This document shows positions 6,751 to 14,927 of a stretch of DNA of 39,238 bases, one piece after another. The stretch is taken from positions 1 through 39,238 of the forward strand of contig JBNAWB010000004.1 of NCBI GenBank assembly GCA_049699975.1, read 5' to 3'. A program made the translations under genes and the position numbers. The notes beneath the pieces are model-generated. The model was not told the origin of the DNA and searched no databases. It saw only the letters and a list, made by a program, of their open reading frames with translations. The first letter of the stretch is position 1. Each line of letters begins with the position of its first letter. The DNA comes from CAZAGD01 sp049699975. Its GTDB lineage: Bacteria > Desulfobacterota > SM23-61.

Positions 6751-7761
6751 TTATTTCATGTAGCCCTTTTCAGAGAAATATTTGGCCGCTCCTTTGTGCA
6801 GAGGAAAGGTACCTGCTTTCCAGGCATTTGCCGGGGAAAGATCTTTTAGCCCTTCTGCATTAGTCAACTTAAATTTTTCTATATTCTCCATTAGGGCCTT
6901 CACAATCTTATAAGCGATATCTTCAGGAAGAGCTTCGTTGGTTATAATAATTGTTGTAGGATAGGTTTGGAATGTTTTAAATGGTTTACTCTGCCCCTTA
7001 AAATTATTGGCGGGGATTTCTGCCCAGCCACTACCCCCATATTCTTTAATAAATCGTTCGCCGGCAGGCTCATAAAAGGGAACGAATTGAACTGCTCTTG
7101 AATTTGTCAGGTCGACTAACCACCCTGCTTTGGCCATACCCATTCCTAATATACCATCAAGATGGCCATCCTTCATTAAATTCACCATGTCTGAAAAATT
7201 TGTGTAAGTTACTTTGCCTCCCCAGGCTTCAATATCTTTCACGGTAATACCTGTAAACTCCAAAAGCTTACGCCAAATCCATTCTGTAATAGCTCCTTTG
7301 GGGATCATGCCGATGCGCACTTTGAGCTTTTTGTTCTTAATATCCTGCAAATTGGCCATAGGGATATCAGGACGGAAAACAGGGAAAAGGTAAGTAGGAT
7401 CGGGCAAGGCCAGCAAAACTCGCAGGTTCGTTATAGGCTGCTTTCCTTCAAAATCATCGCTGGCGCGCATAGCTTGCAGGCTTTGGAGTAAAGTACTAGT
7501 TCCTAACGCGTTTGGGTCCTTAGAAATACGGACAATATTAGCCACTGCTCCGCCAGGGCTAAGACTAATTTCAATGTCTGGATAAACATCATGCACGATT
7601 TTGGCAATGGCAGCCATGTATTGATAATATAAACCACCAGTAGGACCTGCCAAACCATTTAGCTTAGCAGCTTCTAATTTGTCCCAGCCAGCGAAAATAG
7701 TCACCATGAAAATCCCAGCCAACAGGTAAAATTTCATAAAATTCAATTTTTTATTTTTCAT
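6751..7761 (-). CDS. TAXI-family TRAP solute-binding protein
   Basis: 336 residues with an N-terminal signal peptide (hydrophobic residues 10-25, cleavage likely after LEAA). The mature protein begins LNGLAGPTGGLYYQYMAAIAKIV, the glycine-rich ligand-pocket segment typical of TAXI proteins, and continues with the two-lobe periplasmic binding fold. It delivers an unknown organic anion to the fused permease downstream. Start supported by GGGGAGGAG about ten bases upstream. Promoter at 7915-7943. Length and layout are normal for the family. Confidence 0.92.
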   Translation of the reverse strand: MKNKKLNFMKFYLLAGIFMVTIFAGWDKLEAAKLNGLAGPTGGLYYQYMAAIAKIVHDVYPDIEISLSPGGAVANIVRISKDPNALGTSTLLQSLQAMRASDDFEGKQPITNLRVLLALPDPTYLFPVFRPDIPMANLQDIKNKKLKVRIGMIPKGAITEWIWRKLLEFTGITVKDIEAWGGKVTYTNFSDMVNLMKDGHLDGILGMGMAKAGWLVDLTNSRAVQFVPFYEPAGERFIKEYGGSGWAEIPANNFKGQSKPFKTFQTYPTTIIITNEALPEDIAYKIVKALMENIEKFKLTNAEGLKDLSPANAWKAGTFPLHKGAAKYFSEKGYMK

Positions 7762-7823
7762 GAAATTTTATCTCCTCCCCATTTAATTTTGTCAGTCCAA
7801 TTTATTTTCTCCTAATGGAGGGA

Positions 7824-7883
7824 TTCTCAATCTGGATTTTGTATGAGATTGCTTCGGCTTCGCCTCGCCATAACGATTGAGAA
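7824..7883. repeat. Dispersed repeat with 9-bp inverted ends
   Basis: TTCTCAATC (7824-7832) and GATTGAGAA (7875-7883) enclose a GAGATTGCTTCGGC...CTCGCC core (7845-7874). A related core lies at 36641-36676. It would fold in the leader of the TRAP transcript. Confidence 0.55.
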
Positions 7884-7914
7884 TTGCCCAAATTAGGCAT
7901 CAAATCTTTTTTAT

Positions 7915-7943
7915 ATTTTCAATTATAATTTCATTTATGTCAA
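7915..7943 (-). promoter_or_regulatory. Promoter of the TRAP-TAXI operon
   Basis: Minus-strand TTGACA (7943-7938, perfect) and GAAAAT (7920-7915, four of six) are 17 bases apart. The leader of about 145 bases then includes the repeat at 7824-7883. Confidence 0.45.
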
Positions 7944-8025
7944 GTTTAGAACACGGAAATCCTATTAGGGCTAGTTTGCTGGAGGCAAACCTTGGACACT
8001 GCTGTATCTAGCGAGGCTCGGAAAT

Positions 8026-8046
8026 CCAAAAGACCCCTGAAGAGGG
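8026..8046 (-). terminator. Weak terminator after the exported protein gene
   Basis: On the minus strand CCCT-CTTC-AGGG (8046-8035) is followed by GTCTTTTGG. The short stem and broken U-run make this weak; it lies about 20 bases past the stop codon. Confidence 0.35.
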
Positions 8047-8066
8047 CCCATTTAGAAGAAGTTTCT

Positions 8067-8549
8067 TTATGGATTTGCTTTTTTTAAATCCATTATTAAC
8101 AACTGTAGAAGTTTACCGATCATATCATACGTTCCCAGAAGTGGATCTTTGCCTGAAAAAATCATCGTGTTCTCCCAAACTTGAGAAAAAGAAGGGAAAT
8201 TTCCTTGCGGAGAAAGAATCAATACTGCTCGATCAACGGTCACATTGATCATGCCATAATAAAGGTCATCTGTTTTCCGTTTATAAAGGGCCACTCGGAC
8301 ATACAAAGATGGACCTTCTTTAGCCCCTATTTTTAGTTTGGGCAGCTCTTTTTTAAAGATAGCTTTTATTTGATTTTTAATTGCTTCTTCTTTAATTCCT
8401 GCCTCCTGCGCATCGCGCGTTGGTTCCTCAATCACTATCTGCAGGCTGAACACTCCTTGAAGATTCCGTACTTTAGGGTCTTCGACTCCCTGCCCCACAG
8501 GGCAAAAATAGAAAAGAAATAAAAAAAGAAATAAAATTTTTTTCATCAC
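8067..8549 (-). CDS. Exported protein of unknown function
   Basis: 160 residues. Residues 1-22 are a strongly hydrophobic Leu/Phe-rich signal peptide, with cleavage likely near GQGVE. The mature part has regular alternating strands and helices (SLQIVIEEP, an Ala/Lys-rich helix, SLYVRVALYKRK, YYGMINVTVDRAVLIL) and no cysteines, suggesting a small periplasmic alpha/beta domain. No family is recognised. It follows the TIM-barrel gene by 28 bases on the same strand, so it is likely the third gene of the operon starting at 10531. Function not assigned. Confidence 0.7.
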   Translation of the reverse strand: MMKKILFLFLFLFYFCPVGQGVEDPKVRNLQGVFSLQIVIEEPTRDAQEAGIKEEAIKNQIKAIFKKELPKLKIGAKEGPSLYVRVALYKRKTDDLYYGMINVTVDRAVLILSPQGNFPSFSQVWENTMIFSGKDPLLGTYDMIGKLLQLLIMDLKKANP

Positions 8550-8577
8550 CTCTCCTTTTCCCCCTAATTCCCTCTTG

Positions 8578-9489
8578 CTAAATTATGCCCTCCTTTTTTA
8601 AAAATTCAATCCCTTCTTTTAATTCTTGGGGCGTGGCCCTGTGGTGGGTTTCTATTATCCTTATTGTATCTGGCTTTAAAAATTTTTTAAGCAGATCATA
8701 ATCTTCCTCTCCCAATCCTGGTGCCTCGTGGTCATGATATCCTTTGCACCCGTGCAAATGCACACCAATCAACAAATGTCCAAAATTAGTTAACAGCCGT
8801 TCCTGTTCTTCTAAGCCCAAATTTTGTTGAGTTGTAGCATGCCCTATATCATGCCAATACCGAAGACAACTCCCCTTAAGCTTCTGAAAAATAATATCTA
8901 ATTCCTCCAAATTAGGAAAATCGTGAATGTTGTAGCGATTCTCTACCCCAAGATAGATCCTTCTTTTTTCTGCTTCATCAACTAACTCATCAAGGCTACG
9001 CCATGTCCTCTCTAAATAGTTCGTTCCTAACTGTGCCCTTTTCCCTTTTAGCTCCTGAATTAATGCTTTCCCTTCAGGGGTATTGATCCTGTGCTGGTCA
9101 TAAAGAGACTTAATAATCTCCATAAAATCCGGCAGAGGAAGTTTTCCTAAATGCAGAACCACAGCTTTAGCTCCTAATTCTTCTGCCCATCTTATAGTTT
9201 CTAAAGTATACTTAATAGCCAAAGCCCGCTCTTCTTCATCTGGAGCAGATAAGGAAAAGAAATCTCCACTGGCCTTTTCTTTGGGAACGCCATTAGGAAC
9301 GGGGAAAAAATTATGGATGCTCAATACTTCTATTCCTCTTTTTAAATAAAGCCTAATTTCCATAAACATTTCCCGGGTGAGGCGATATTCCAGTTCTATG
9401 GCTTTGAGACCGAGGTCGGCAATGGCCTCCATGACCTCTTTTCCGGTACTGGCTATTTCAGATCGAAAAGAAGTCGATATTCCTAGCAT
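8578..9489 (-). CDS. Sugar phosphate isomerase/epimerase-like TIM-barrel protein
   Basis: 303 residues of the xylose-isomerase-like/AP-endonuclease-2 TIM-barrel superfamily. Likely metal ligands are visible in barrel order: Glu183 (GVENRY), Asp214 and His217 (YWHDIGHA), His244/His246 (VHLHGCKG) and Glu280 (IIETHH); His113 in VVLHLGK is also typical. The YHDHEAPGLGEEDYD segment (251-265) matches the substrate-loop region of isomerases. It begins ten bases after the radical SAM gene, so the two products probably act in one pathway. An isomerase, epimerase or dehydratase on a sugar-like molecule is the best guess; DNA repair is less likely in this context. Confidence 0.8.
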   Translation of the reverse strand: MLGISTSFRSEIASTGKEVMEAIADLGLKAIELEYRLTREMFMEIRLYLKRGIEVLSIHNFFPVPNGVPKEKASGDFFSLSAPDEEERALAIKYTLETIRWAEELGAKAVVLHLGKLPLPDFMEIIKSLYDQHRINTPEGKALIQELKGKRAQLGTNYLERTWRSLDELVDEAEKRRIYLGVENRYNIHDFPNLEELDIIFQKLKGSCLRYWHDIGHATTQQNLGLEEQERLLTNFGHLLIGVHLHGCKGYHDHEAPGLGEEDYDLLKKFLKPDTIRIIETHHRATPQELKEGIEFLKKEGII

Positions 9490-9499
9490 CTATCTCCTT

Positions 9500-10531
9500 T
9501 CAAAAATTTCCTAAACCGACTTTTTCTAAGAGGATTTTTATCTCTTTTTCACTCTTGGCAAAAATTCCTGTATTGCCTAAGCGGACATTTTTTAAACCTG
9601 TACTCTTTACTTCCTGAAAGGTCGTAACCATCTCTTCTAAATTAGGCGCCCGGAAATCCTTCATCTGATATTCCGGGAAAAAAGCCAAAATGGTAAAAGG
9701 AATTTCTTTATCCGTCCAACTTAAGAGCTTGGCGATTTTTACTATCTGGTCAGTTTCCACTACTTGGGGAATATAAAGAGACAAGACTTCTACGGTGAAT
9801 TCTCTTTTCTTCATCTCTGCTGGTAATTGCAAGATCCATTGATTTGAACATCCTGTAAGCCAGCGATGAACTTCATCTTTATAAGCTTTAATATCCAACC
9901 AGAAGGCATCTACGCCTGCTTTTTGCATCAAATCTAAGTGAGTGGGAGTTAGCCCATAGCCATTAGTTTCGATCAGAACCCATAATTTTGTGTGTGCTTT
10001 AATTAGCTCCGCGCAACGCAAATAAAAATCAACTTGGCAAGTAAGATCACCGCCAGTAAAACCGACTATATTGCGCACAGGTCCGAATCCTTGGGGACTT
10101 AAAGTGATTTGATCAGGCTTTAAAACGCCAGGACATAAGGCTGATTTCTGTTTGTATAAAACGCATGCGCCACAGCAGCGGCAGGTATCATGGGCATGAT
10201 AAGCAGTAGCTTTATGGCGAGGTTCAAACAAATTTACCTGCTGGTCATATTTTAAACAGGCTTGCAGAATCTTTTCCGGAGTGTACCATTCTCCATCTGC
10301 TTGTTTGCTAAAATACCAGGAATGACATTTGCGGCAGGAAAAATTACATCCTGATTGGTATATGGAAAGATAATTCTCCGGCCGGGAGAGATGGATGGCT
10401 GAGACCAGTCTCTCTATTTGAGAGTCTTTTTGGCGCAGCGTAACCTGACAAGCTAAACCTTTTTTACCCCCAGCCGATACGCCGCAGCTTCCTGGGGCAA
10501 ATCCTTGTTTCTGTAAAGAACAATCTTTCAT
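9500..10531 (-). CDS. Radical SAM protein with extra cysteine cluster
   Basis: 343 residues. The radical SAM motif is Cys62-x3-Cys66-x2-Cys69 (SGCNFSCRKC). GFTGGDLT (157-164) is the GGE-like SAM-binding strand and LIETNGYG (186-193) is typical of pyruvate-formate-lyase-activase-like members. Between them is an unusual insert, TCRCCGAC...ALC (Cys117, 119, 120, 123, 133), which could hold a second iron-sulfur cluster. The N-terminus adds Cys4, Cys16 and Cys28. First gene of a probable operon with a TIM-barrel enzyme and an exported protein; own promoter at 10554-10582. No glycyl-radical enzyme gene is nearby, so a plain activase role is not supported. Substrate unknown. Confidence 0.85.
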   Translation of the reverse strand: MKDCSLQKQGFAPGSCGVSAGGKKGLACQVTLRQKDSQIERLVSAIHLSRPENYLSIYQSGCNFSCRKCHSWYFSKQADGEWYTPEKILQACLKYDQQVNLFEPRHKATAYHAHDTCRCCGACVLYKQKSALCPGVLKPDQITLSPQGFGPVRNIVGFTGGDLTCQVDFYLRCAELIKAHTKLWVLIETNGYGLTPTHLDLMQKAGVDAFWLDIKAYKDEVHRWLTGCSNQWILQLPAEMKKREFTVEVLSLYIPQVVETDQIVKIAKLLSWTDKEIPFTILAFFPEYQMKDFRAPNLEEMVTTFQEVKSTGLKNVRLGNTGIFAKSEKEIKILLEKVGLGNF

Positions 10532-10553
10532 TTTTAACTAGCCCACTAAAATT

Positions 10554-10582
10554 AAAATAACTTACTCAAGAATTAGATGCAA
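10554..10582 (-). promoter_or_regulatory. Promoter of the radical SAM operon
   Basis: Minus-strand TTGCAT (10582-10577) and TATTTT (10559-10554) are 17 bases apart. The ATG is about 22 bases past the -10 box, and no ribosome site is evident between them. Confidence 0.4.
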
Positions 10583-10618
10583 TAAAAAGAAATTGTCTTT
10601 TAATTCCATACAAAGTAG

Positions 10619-10639
10619 GGCAAGGGCTTGACCCTTGCC
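10619..10639. repeat. Hairpin repeat GGCAAGGG/CCCTTGCC
   Basis: A perfect 8-bp stem with a 5-base loop (CTTGA). There is no U-run, so it is a palindromic repeat rather than a terminator. Confidence 0.5.
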
Positions 10640-10781
10640 GCGTTTAGCAAGTCATAAAGGCTTGCCTTACGAAAATGGAGAAACTAATGATTCTTAATTG
10701 GGATTTTTTTTACTCAATTACGCGGGCGTAGTGGCCGGAGCGACCTCATAATGTATGGAAAATAAAGAGATGGCCACCCTC

Positions 10782-10836
10782 CCCCGCATCAAGTGCGGGC
10801 TCGCTCGCCATGACCAAAAAGGGGTTGCAATACAGT
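10782..10836 (-). repeat. Dispersed intergenic repeat, copy A
   Basis: Read on the minus strand, this matches 36552-36612 read on the plus strand: an ACTGTAT-GCAA start, then CTTTT, then the shared TCATGGCGAGCGA block, then CCGCACTTGA. The two copies are in opposite orientation and about 26 kb apart. Confidence 0.65.
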
Positions 10837-10933
10837 CTTGCTGGGAAGAATGCTTCCCTTTTGGAGTAGGCTTTGATACTTCCCAGAGCAGGGGTGAGGG
10901 GTAGTCATGGATTATATAATTACCAAAAAACTG

Positions 10934-10962
10934 TTGACAGCTAATTAAAAAAGATGTAATTT
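10934..10962 (+). promoter_or_regulatory. Promoter of the large surface protein gene
   Basis: TTGACA (10934-10939, perfect consensus) and TAATTT (10957-10962) with a 17-base spacer. It gives a leader of about 175 bases before the ATG at 11144. Confidence 0.55.
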
Positions 10963-11013
10963 TGATCCAATTCGGCAAAATAATAAGCAGGCACTTTTAG
11001 AGAACCAATGCGT

Positions 11014-11086
11014 ATCTGGCCCTCTCAATTTGTCTCCCCGAGTATTAACAGGAATTAAGGCCAAGGGCCTTTTTCATAAGCCAGAT
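11014..11086 (+). promoter_or_regulatory. Possible attenuator in the leader of the surface protein gene
   Basis: A terminator-like hairpin, AAGGCC-AAG-GGCCTT followed by TTT (11057-11073), lies between promoter and gene. GGCCCT (11018-11023) can pair with AGGGCC (11064-11069) and so compete with it, while ATCTGGC (11014-11020) can pair with GCCAGAT (11080-11086) around it. Mutually exclusive pairings of this kind suggest transcription attenuation; no known riboswitch class was recognised. Confidence 0.35.
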
Positions 11087-11143
11087 TAAGCTCACCAAAT
11101 TTAAGAAGATAGTAATAAAGCAAAAAGAAAAGGAGGGGAACAC

Positions 11144-14100
11144 ATGGAACGTTTGCTAAGATCAGCATCCGCAGGTAAAGGTCTATTATTTTTGTTTATT
11201 TTGTTGATAGCCATTTTCGCAGCAACTGCTGTAAATGCCTTGAGTAAGGATAAGGCCGAGGAGCAGATGATCTCCAAGCCCAAGTTTTTGGGTATCAATT
11301 CTATAGAGAAGATGCGGCCTGAAGGAGAGTATAAAATTTATGTTTGGCAAAGTAAAAAATGGGTAAAAGCAGGCAGTCTTTCTTATGATCGCTTTTTAAG
11401 GGAAAGGGAGATAGACTTGAGCGGCCTTTTAAAAAGCAGCGGAAAAACAAAGATAAAGGTTGTCCAAAAAGGAGGAGAAGCAGCTCATATAGATTCTGTG
11501 TTTCTTGGTGGGTTAGCGCCACTGGAAATAAAAGGGATTAAGGACGACCTTGCCCTCCGTAAGCTTTCCCAAAAGGACCTCGATGTAATGGATGCGTATA
11601 ATAAAACAATTGAGCTCACCTTCCCAAACCAAGGGGACAAAAAACTTAAATTAACGGCCAGGATCGAAGGCCCTATTGTAAATGGCATCCCCTTTCAGTT
11701 CCCTCGCGAAAACCTGGTGAAAGAAGTGAAAGCATTCTCCAGTTTTTACAGTTACCGATTAAATACTGAAGGTAAAGCTCAAGAGCCAAAACTTATTTTC
11801 AAAGAATTCTCGCCCACTGGCTCTGGGCATCCCTCAGGGTTTACTTATGGATGGGTGGGACATGATTCAGAAAACCTTTATGTGAAGATAGACTTCACGC
11901 CTGACAATACCTCTGACGGTGATAAAGATTATGCTAAGGTGTTGGTCAAAACAGATTCGGGGATTAAAGAATTCAAAGTTTCCAATAATGAAACCAAATG
12001 GGGGAAACCATATTTCACTTATACAGATAAAGTTTCTTATCAACATAAAGTTTATGAGTTTATCATACCCTTTAAAGAAATAGGGATTGAGCCCAAACAA
12101 GAAAAAGTTCTCCTTGCTTTTTCTGCCTACGGGACAGCTTCTTCTGGTGACCTAACGCCTTCTTTAGCTTATGATTCTCAAAATAATCGCTACCTATTAG
12201 TTTATTTAAAAAACTATATAGGCTTAACATCGCATATTTATGGACAGCTTTTAAACTGTGATGGCACGGCTTATGGCAATGAATTTCAAATATCTGAAGA
12301 AGACAATAATAAATATAATCCTTCTGTCGCCTATGATAACGTCAACAATAAATTTCTGGTTGTCTGGGAAGAGTATCGATCTGGCACAAGCTATGACATC
12401 TACGGCCAATTTGTAAATGCTAACGGCACGCTCAGCGGTTCCAATTTTGCTATATCAAATGCCGAAAATGAACAACATTATCCCACGGTTGCTTACGATA
12501 GCGCGAACCAGAGGTTTTTAGTAGTATGGCAGGATTACCGGACGGATGAAGACTACGATATTTATGGGCAATTGGTGAATGCTAACGGTACTTTAAATGG
12601 ATCAAACTTTTCTATTTCAACAGCGACAAATAACCAATATTATCCGGCAATTGCTTTTGATAGCGCTAACCAAAGATTTCTGGTTACCTGGACTGATTAT
12701 CGCGGCGCTATAAGTTACGATATATATGGTCAATTGGTAAATGCCAATGGTACCCTGAACGGTTCTAATTTTCCTATCTCGACTGCTGACCATGATCAAA
12801 ATCATCCTGCCGTGGCTTATGATAGTAGCAACCAAAGATTTTTAGTAGCCTTCTCCAGCTACAGCCCCAGCATTGATCATGATATTTACGGCCAAATAGT
12901 CAATGCCGATGGCAACTTAATTGGCTCCAGCTTTATTATTTCAAATGCTGAAGGCGTTCAATATAATCCTTCTGTAGCTTATGATACTGCTAATCAAAGA
13001 TTTTTAGTGGTATGGGAGGATTCCCGCGGCGATAATTATGATATCTATGGTCAATACATAAATGCTAATGGCTCTTTAAGCGGCTCTAATTTTGTAATCA
13101 ACAATGCCGATAATCAGCAAAGGAATGCGCAAGTAGCTTACAACTCCAACTTTGCCAACTTTTTGGTAGCTTTTGAAACTCGAATTCCAGGGGAGATAAC
13201 TATTACTGATATTGGGCTGAATTTTATCGGTCCCCCTTGCGTAGGCTATACGCTCACTATAACTAAAGCAGGAACTGGAAGCGGCACTGTAACCAGCAGT
13301 CCAGCAGGAATCAACTGCGGGGCGGATTGCTCAAGGGCTTTTGCTACAGGAACTTCGGTCACTTTAGCCGCCACTGCCTCTGCCGGCTCTACCTTTGCCA
13401 GCTGGAGTGGAGATGCGGATTGCTCAGACGGCCAAGTAACCATGGACGCCAATAAAAGCTGCACAGCTACTTTTAATTTACTTGCTGTTGCGGCGGCACC
13501 GCCAGAAGAAGTTAAAGTTAGAGGCGGTGGGGGCTGCTTTATCGCCACCGCGGCCTTTGGCAGCTACCTTGATCCGCGTGTGCGAGTGTTAAGATCCTTT
13601 AGAGACAACTATTTACTCAAGAATTCCTTGGGCCGAGCTCTTGTAAGTGCTTATTACCAAGTTTCTCCACCCATTGCCGAATACATAAGCAAGCATGAAT
13701 CTTTGAGAACGGCTACCAGATGGGCGCTGACTCCCTTAGTTTACACCTTGGAATATGCTGCCAGTGTTTTATTGCTCTGCCTTGGGTTGATCCTCATTCC
13801 TTTTGCGGCGCGTAGAGTAAAGAAGATATTGCCTATTTTAATCTTAGCCGGCCTACTCAGCCTCTTAACTGCGGGGACGGCCCTGGCCCTACAAGGCCAT
13901 ATATTTGAACCGCAGGTAGGCGAAGATAAATTTGTAACCGTTCAATCTTCCTCTCCGATTGCTCAAGGAAAATGGCAGGTTGGTCTCTTTTTAGACTATG
14001 CCGATACTCCAGTAGAGACCACCACAGGCATTGGACTATCCAATCGGCAATTTGTTGCTACTGCCTTAGCTGGATTCGGTATTACCAAGGACCTGCAGAT

Positions 14101-14677
14101 CAGCATCAGTGTTCCTTATCTTTTTGACCAGGGAGGGAAAAGAATAGATCTGACTTCTGATGTCACTTCTTGGAGGTTTGGGGATGTAAGCATAGCTGGC
14201 AAATATAGGGTATTAAATGAGAAGCAAGTAGGTATTGGCTTAGCTGTTTCTCCTTTTGTTGTTCTCAATACTGGCCAAGAGGATGATTGGTTTGGCAACA
14301 ATTCTTTCTCTGGCGGCTTGAAGCTAATTTTGGATAAAAACTTAAACAAAAAGACGGCTATAGCCTTTAACATTGGTTATCAAATAAAAAAGAAAGAACA
14401 GCTAACTTCTACCCAGAGAATTGAGGACATGATCCTCTATGGATTAGGCGTTTCTTATGCTTTGACAGAACAATTGACCCTAATAGGAGAAGTTTACGGC
14501 TATACTGCGGCTGCAAGCGCCTTTGAGAAATATCTTTCTCCTTTAGAGGGTGATATTTCTTTGGCCTATAAGATACGGCCACAATGTCAGTTTACTTTAG
14601 GCGGAGGTGGGGCAATTACCAAGGGCGTAGGAGCTCCGGAATGGAGAATCTTAACTGGTATTAGGTTCGGATTTTAG
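11144..14677 (+). CDS. Large exported protein: propeller-like repeats, CFI-box, outer-membrane barrel
   Basis: 1177 residues. An N-terminal signal segment (13-32) is followed by an unassigned region, then a beta-rich CBM9/DOMON-like domain (about 215-330). Residues 339-680 hold seven repeats of about 50 residues (core AYDSANQRFLVVW, DIYGQLVNANG), as for a seven-bladed propeller. Next come an InlB-like module with paired cysteines (about 700-780), a CFI-box region (GGGGCFIATAAFGS, Cys798) with its membrane helix and basic stop (to about 893), a second signal-like segment (894-916, ending in ALA), and a beta-rich barrel ending in Phe. CFI-box regions normally end a protein; the continuation is odd. 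Ribosome site AAGGAGGGG supports the start. Likely cell-surface display; substrate unknown. Confidence 0.8.
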   Translation: MERLLRSASAGKGLLFLFILLIAIFAATAVNALSKDKAEEQMISKPKFLGINSIEKMRPEGEYKIYVWQSKKWVKAGSLSYDRFLREREIDLSGLLKSSGKTKIKVVQKGGEAAHIDSVFLGGLAPLEIKGIKDDLALRKLSQKDLDVMDAYNKTIELTFPNQGDKKLKLTARIEGPIVNGIPFQFPRENLVKEVKAFSSFYSYRLNTEGKAQEPKLIFKEFSPTGSGHPSGFTYGWVGHDSENLYVKIDFTPDNTSDGDKDYAKVLVKTDSGIKEFKVSNNETKWGKPYFTYTDKVSYQHKVYEFIIPFKEIGIEPKQEKVLLAFSAYGTASSGDLTPSLAYDSQNNRYLLVYLKNYIGLTSHIYGQLLNCDGTAYGNEFQISEEDNNKYNPSVAYDNVNNKFLVVWEEYRSGTSYDIYGQFVNANGTLSGSNFAISNAENEQHYPTVAYDSANQRFLVVWQDYRTDEDYDIYGQLVNANGTLNGSNFSISTATNNQYYPAIAFDSANQRFLVTWTDYRGAISYDIYGQLVNANGTLNGSNFPISTADHDQNHPAVAYDSSNQRFLVAFSSYSPSIDHDIYGQIVNADGNLIGSSFIISNAEGVQYNPSVAYDTANQRFLVVWEDSRGDNYDIYGQYINANGSLSGSNFVINNADNQQRNAQVAYNSNFANFLVAFETRIPGEITITDIGLNFIGPPCVGYTLTITKAGTGSGTVTSSPAGINCGADCSRAFATGTSVTLAATASAGSTFASWSGDADCSDGQVTMDANKSCTATFNLLAVAAAPPEEVKVRGGGGCFIATAAFGSYLDPRVRVLRSFRDNYLLKNSLGRALVSAYYQVSPPIAEYISKHESLRTATRWALTPLVYTLEYAASVLLLCLGLILIPFAARRVKKILPILILAGLLSLLTAGTALALQGHIFEPQVGEDKFVTVQSSSPIAQGKWQVGLFLDYADTPVETTTGIGLSNRQFVATALAGFGITKDLQISISVPYLFDQGGKRIDLTSDVTSWRFGDVSIAGKYRVLNEKQVGIGLAVSPFVVLNTGQEDDWFGNNSFSGGLKLILDKNLNKKTAIAFNIGYQIKKKEQLTSTQRIEDMILYGLGVSYALTEQLTLIGEVYGYTAAASAFEKYLSPLEGDISLAYKIRPQCQFTLGGGGAITKGVGAPEWRILTGIRFGF
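12158..13183 (+). repeat. Seven tandem coding repeats (about 150 bases each)
   Basis: Codes for residues 339-680 of the surface protein. Each unit carries a Pro-x-x-Ala-Tyr-Asp start, an Asn-Gln-Arg-Phe-Leu-Val-Val-Trp strand and a Tyr-Asp-Ile-Tyr-Gly-Gln turn. The middle units are most alike; first and last are diverged. Seven units fit a closed propeller. Confidence 0.75.
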
Positions 14678-14706
14678 ATGAAATTAATAATTTTTCCCCT
14701 CACCCT

Positions 14707-14733
14707 TTCCCTCTCCCCAGCGGGGAGAGGGAA
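14707..14733. repeat. Dispersed palindromic repeat, 12-bp perfect stem
   Basis: TTCCCTCTCCCC, loop AGC, GGGGAGAGGGAA, just after the surface protein gene. Same family as 3877-3891 and 16514-16557. Without a U-run on either strand it is not a standard terminator, though it may protect the 3' end of the mRNA. Confidence 0.65.
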
Positions 14734-14765
14734 GGAAAGAGAGGATGGGTGAAATTAATAAGAAA

Positions 14766-14800
14766 AAAATTCCCCTGCGCTCTCAGCGCTCTCGGCGGTG
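14766..14800. repeat. Second copy of the CTGCGC/CTGCGG intergenic repeat
   Basis: CCCCTGCGCTCTCAGCG followed by CTCTCGGCGGTG closely resembles 4690-4720. Found only between genes. Confidence 0.5.
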
Positions 14801-14927
14801 AAAACAACTTCGCCTAACTCCTCCCCAAAATCTCTCCAATTCTAAAACTTTAAAAATCGTTTTTCTCTTTTTCCTTTCATCAATTTATGATAAAAATAAA
14901 TCTTAATTAAATTTGGGGGTATTTTTC

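Larger units (their letters stand above)
7762..8066. other. Intergenic region upstream of the TRAP operon
   Basis: No gene is seen. The stretch contains the TRAP promoter (7915-7943), a repeat element with 9-bp inverted ends (7824-7883), a 6-bp hairpin GTTTGC/GCAAAC (7974-7990), and a weak terminator-like hairpin for the gene at 8067 (8026-8046). Confidence 0.6.
10532..11143. other. Divergent intergenic region with repeats and a structured leader
   Basis: No convincing gene is present; the one longer open frame here lies across repeat DNA and has no protein-like composition. It holds the minus-strand promoter of the radical SAM gene, an 8-bp hairpin (10619-10639), a dispersed repeat copy (10782-10836), a plus-strand promoter (10934-10962) and a terminator-like hairpin ahead of the large surface protein gene. 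Confidence 0.6.

Noticed and set aside
8578..9489. DNA-repair endonuclease IV as identity of the TIM-barrel gene
   Set aside because: The metal motifs fit the broader isomerase-like superfamily and its operon with a radical SAM enzyme and an exported protein does not suggest DNA repair.
10718..10978. 86-codon minus-strand frame in the divergent intergenic region
   Set aside because: It lies over the dispersed repeat and promoter, with composition unlike a protein and no ribosome site.
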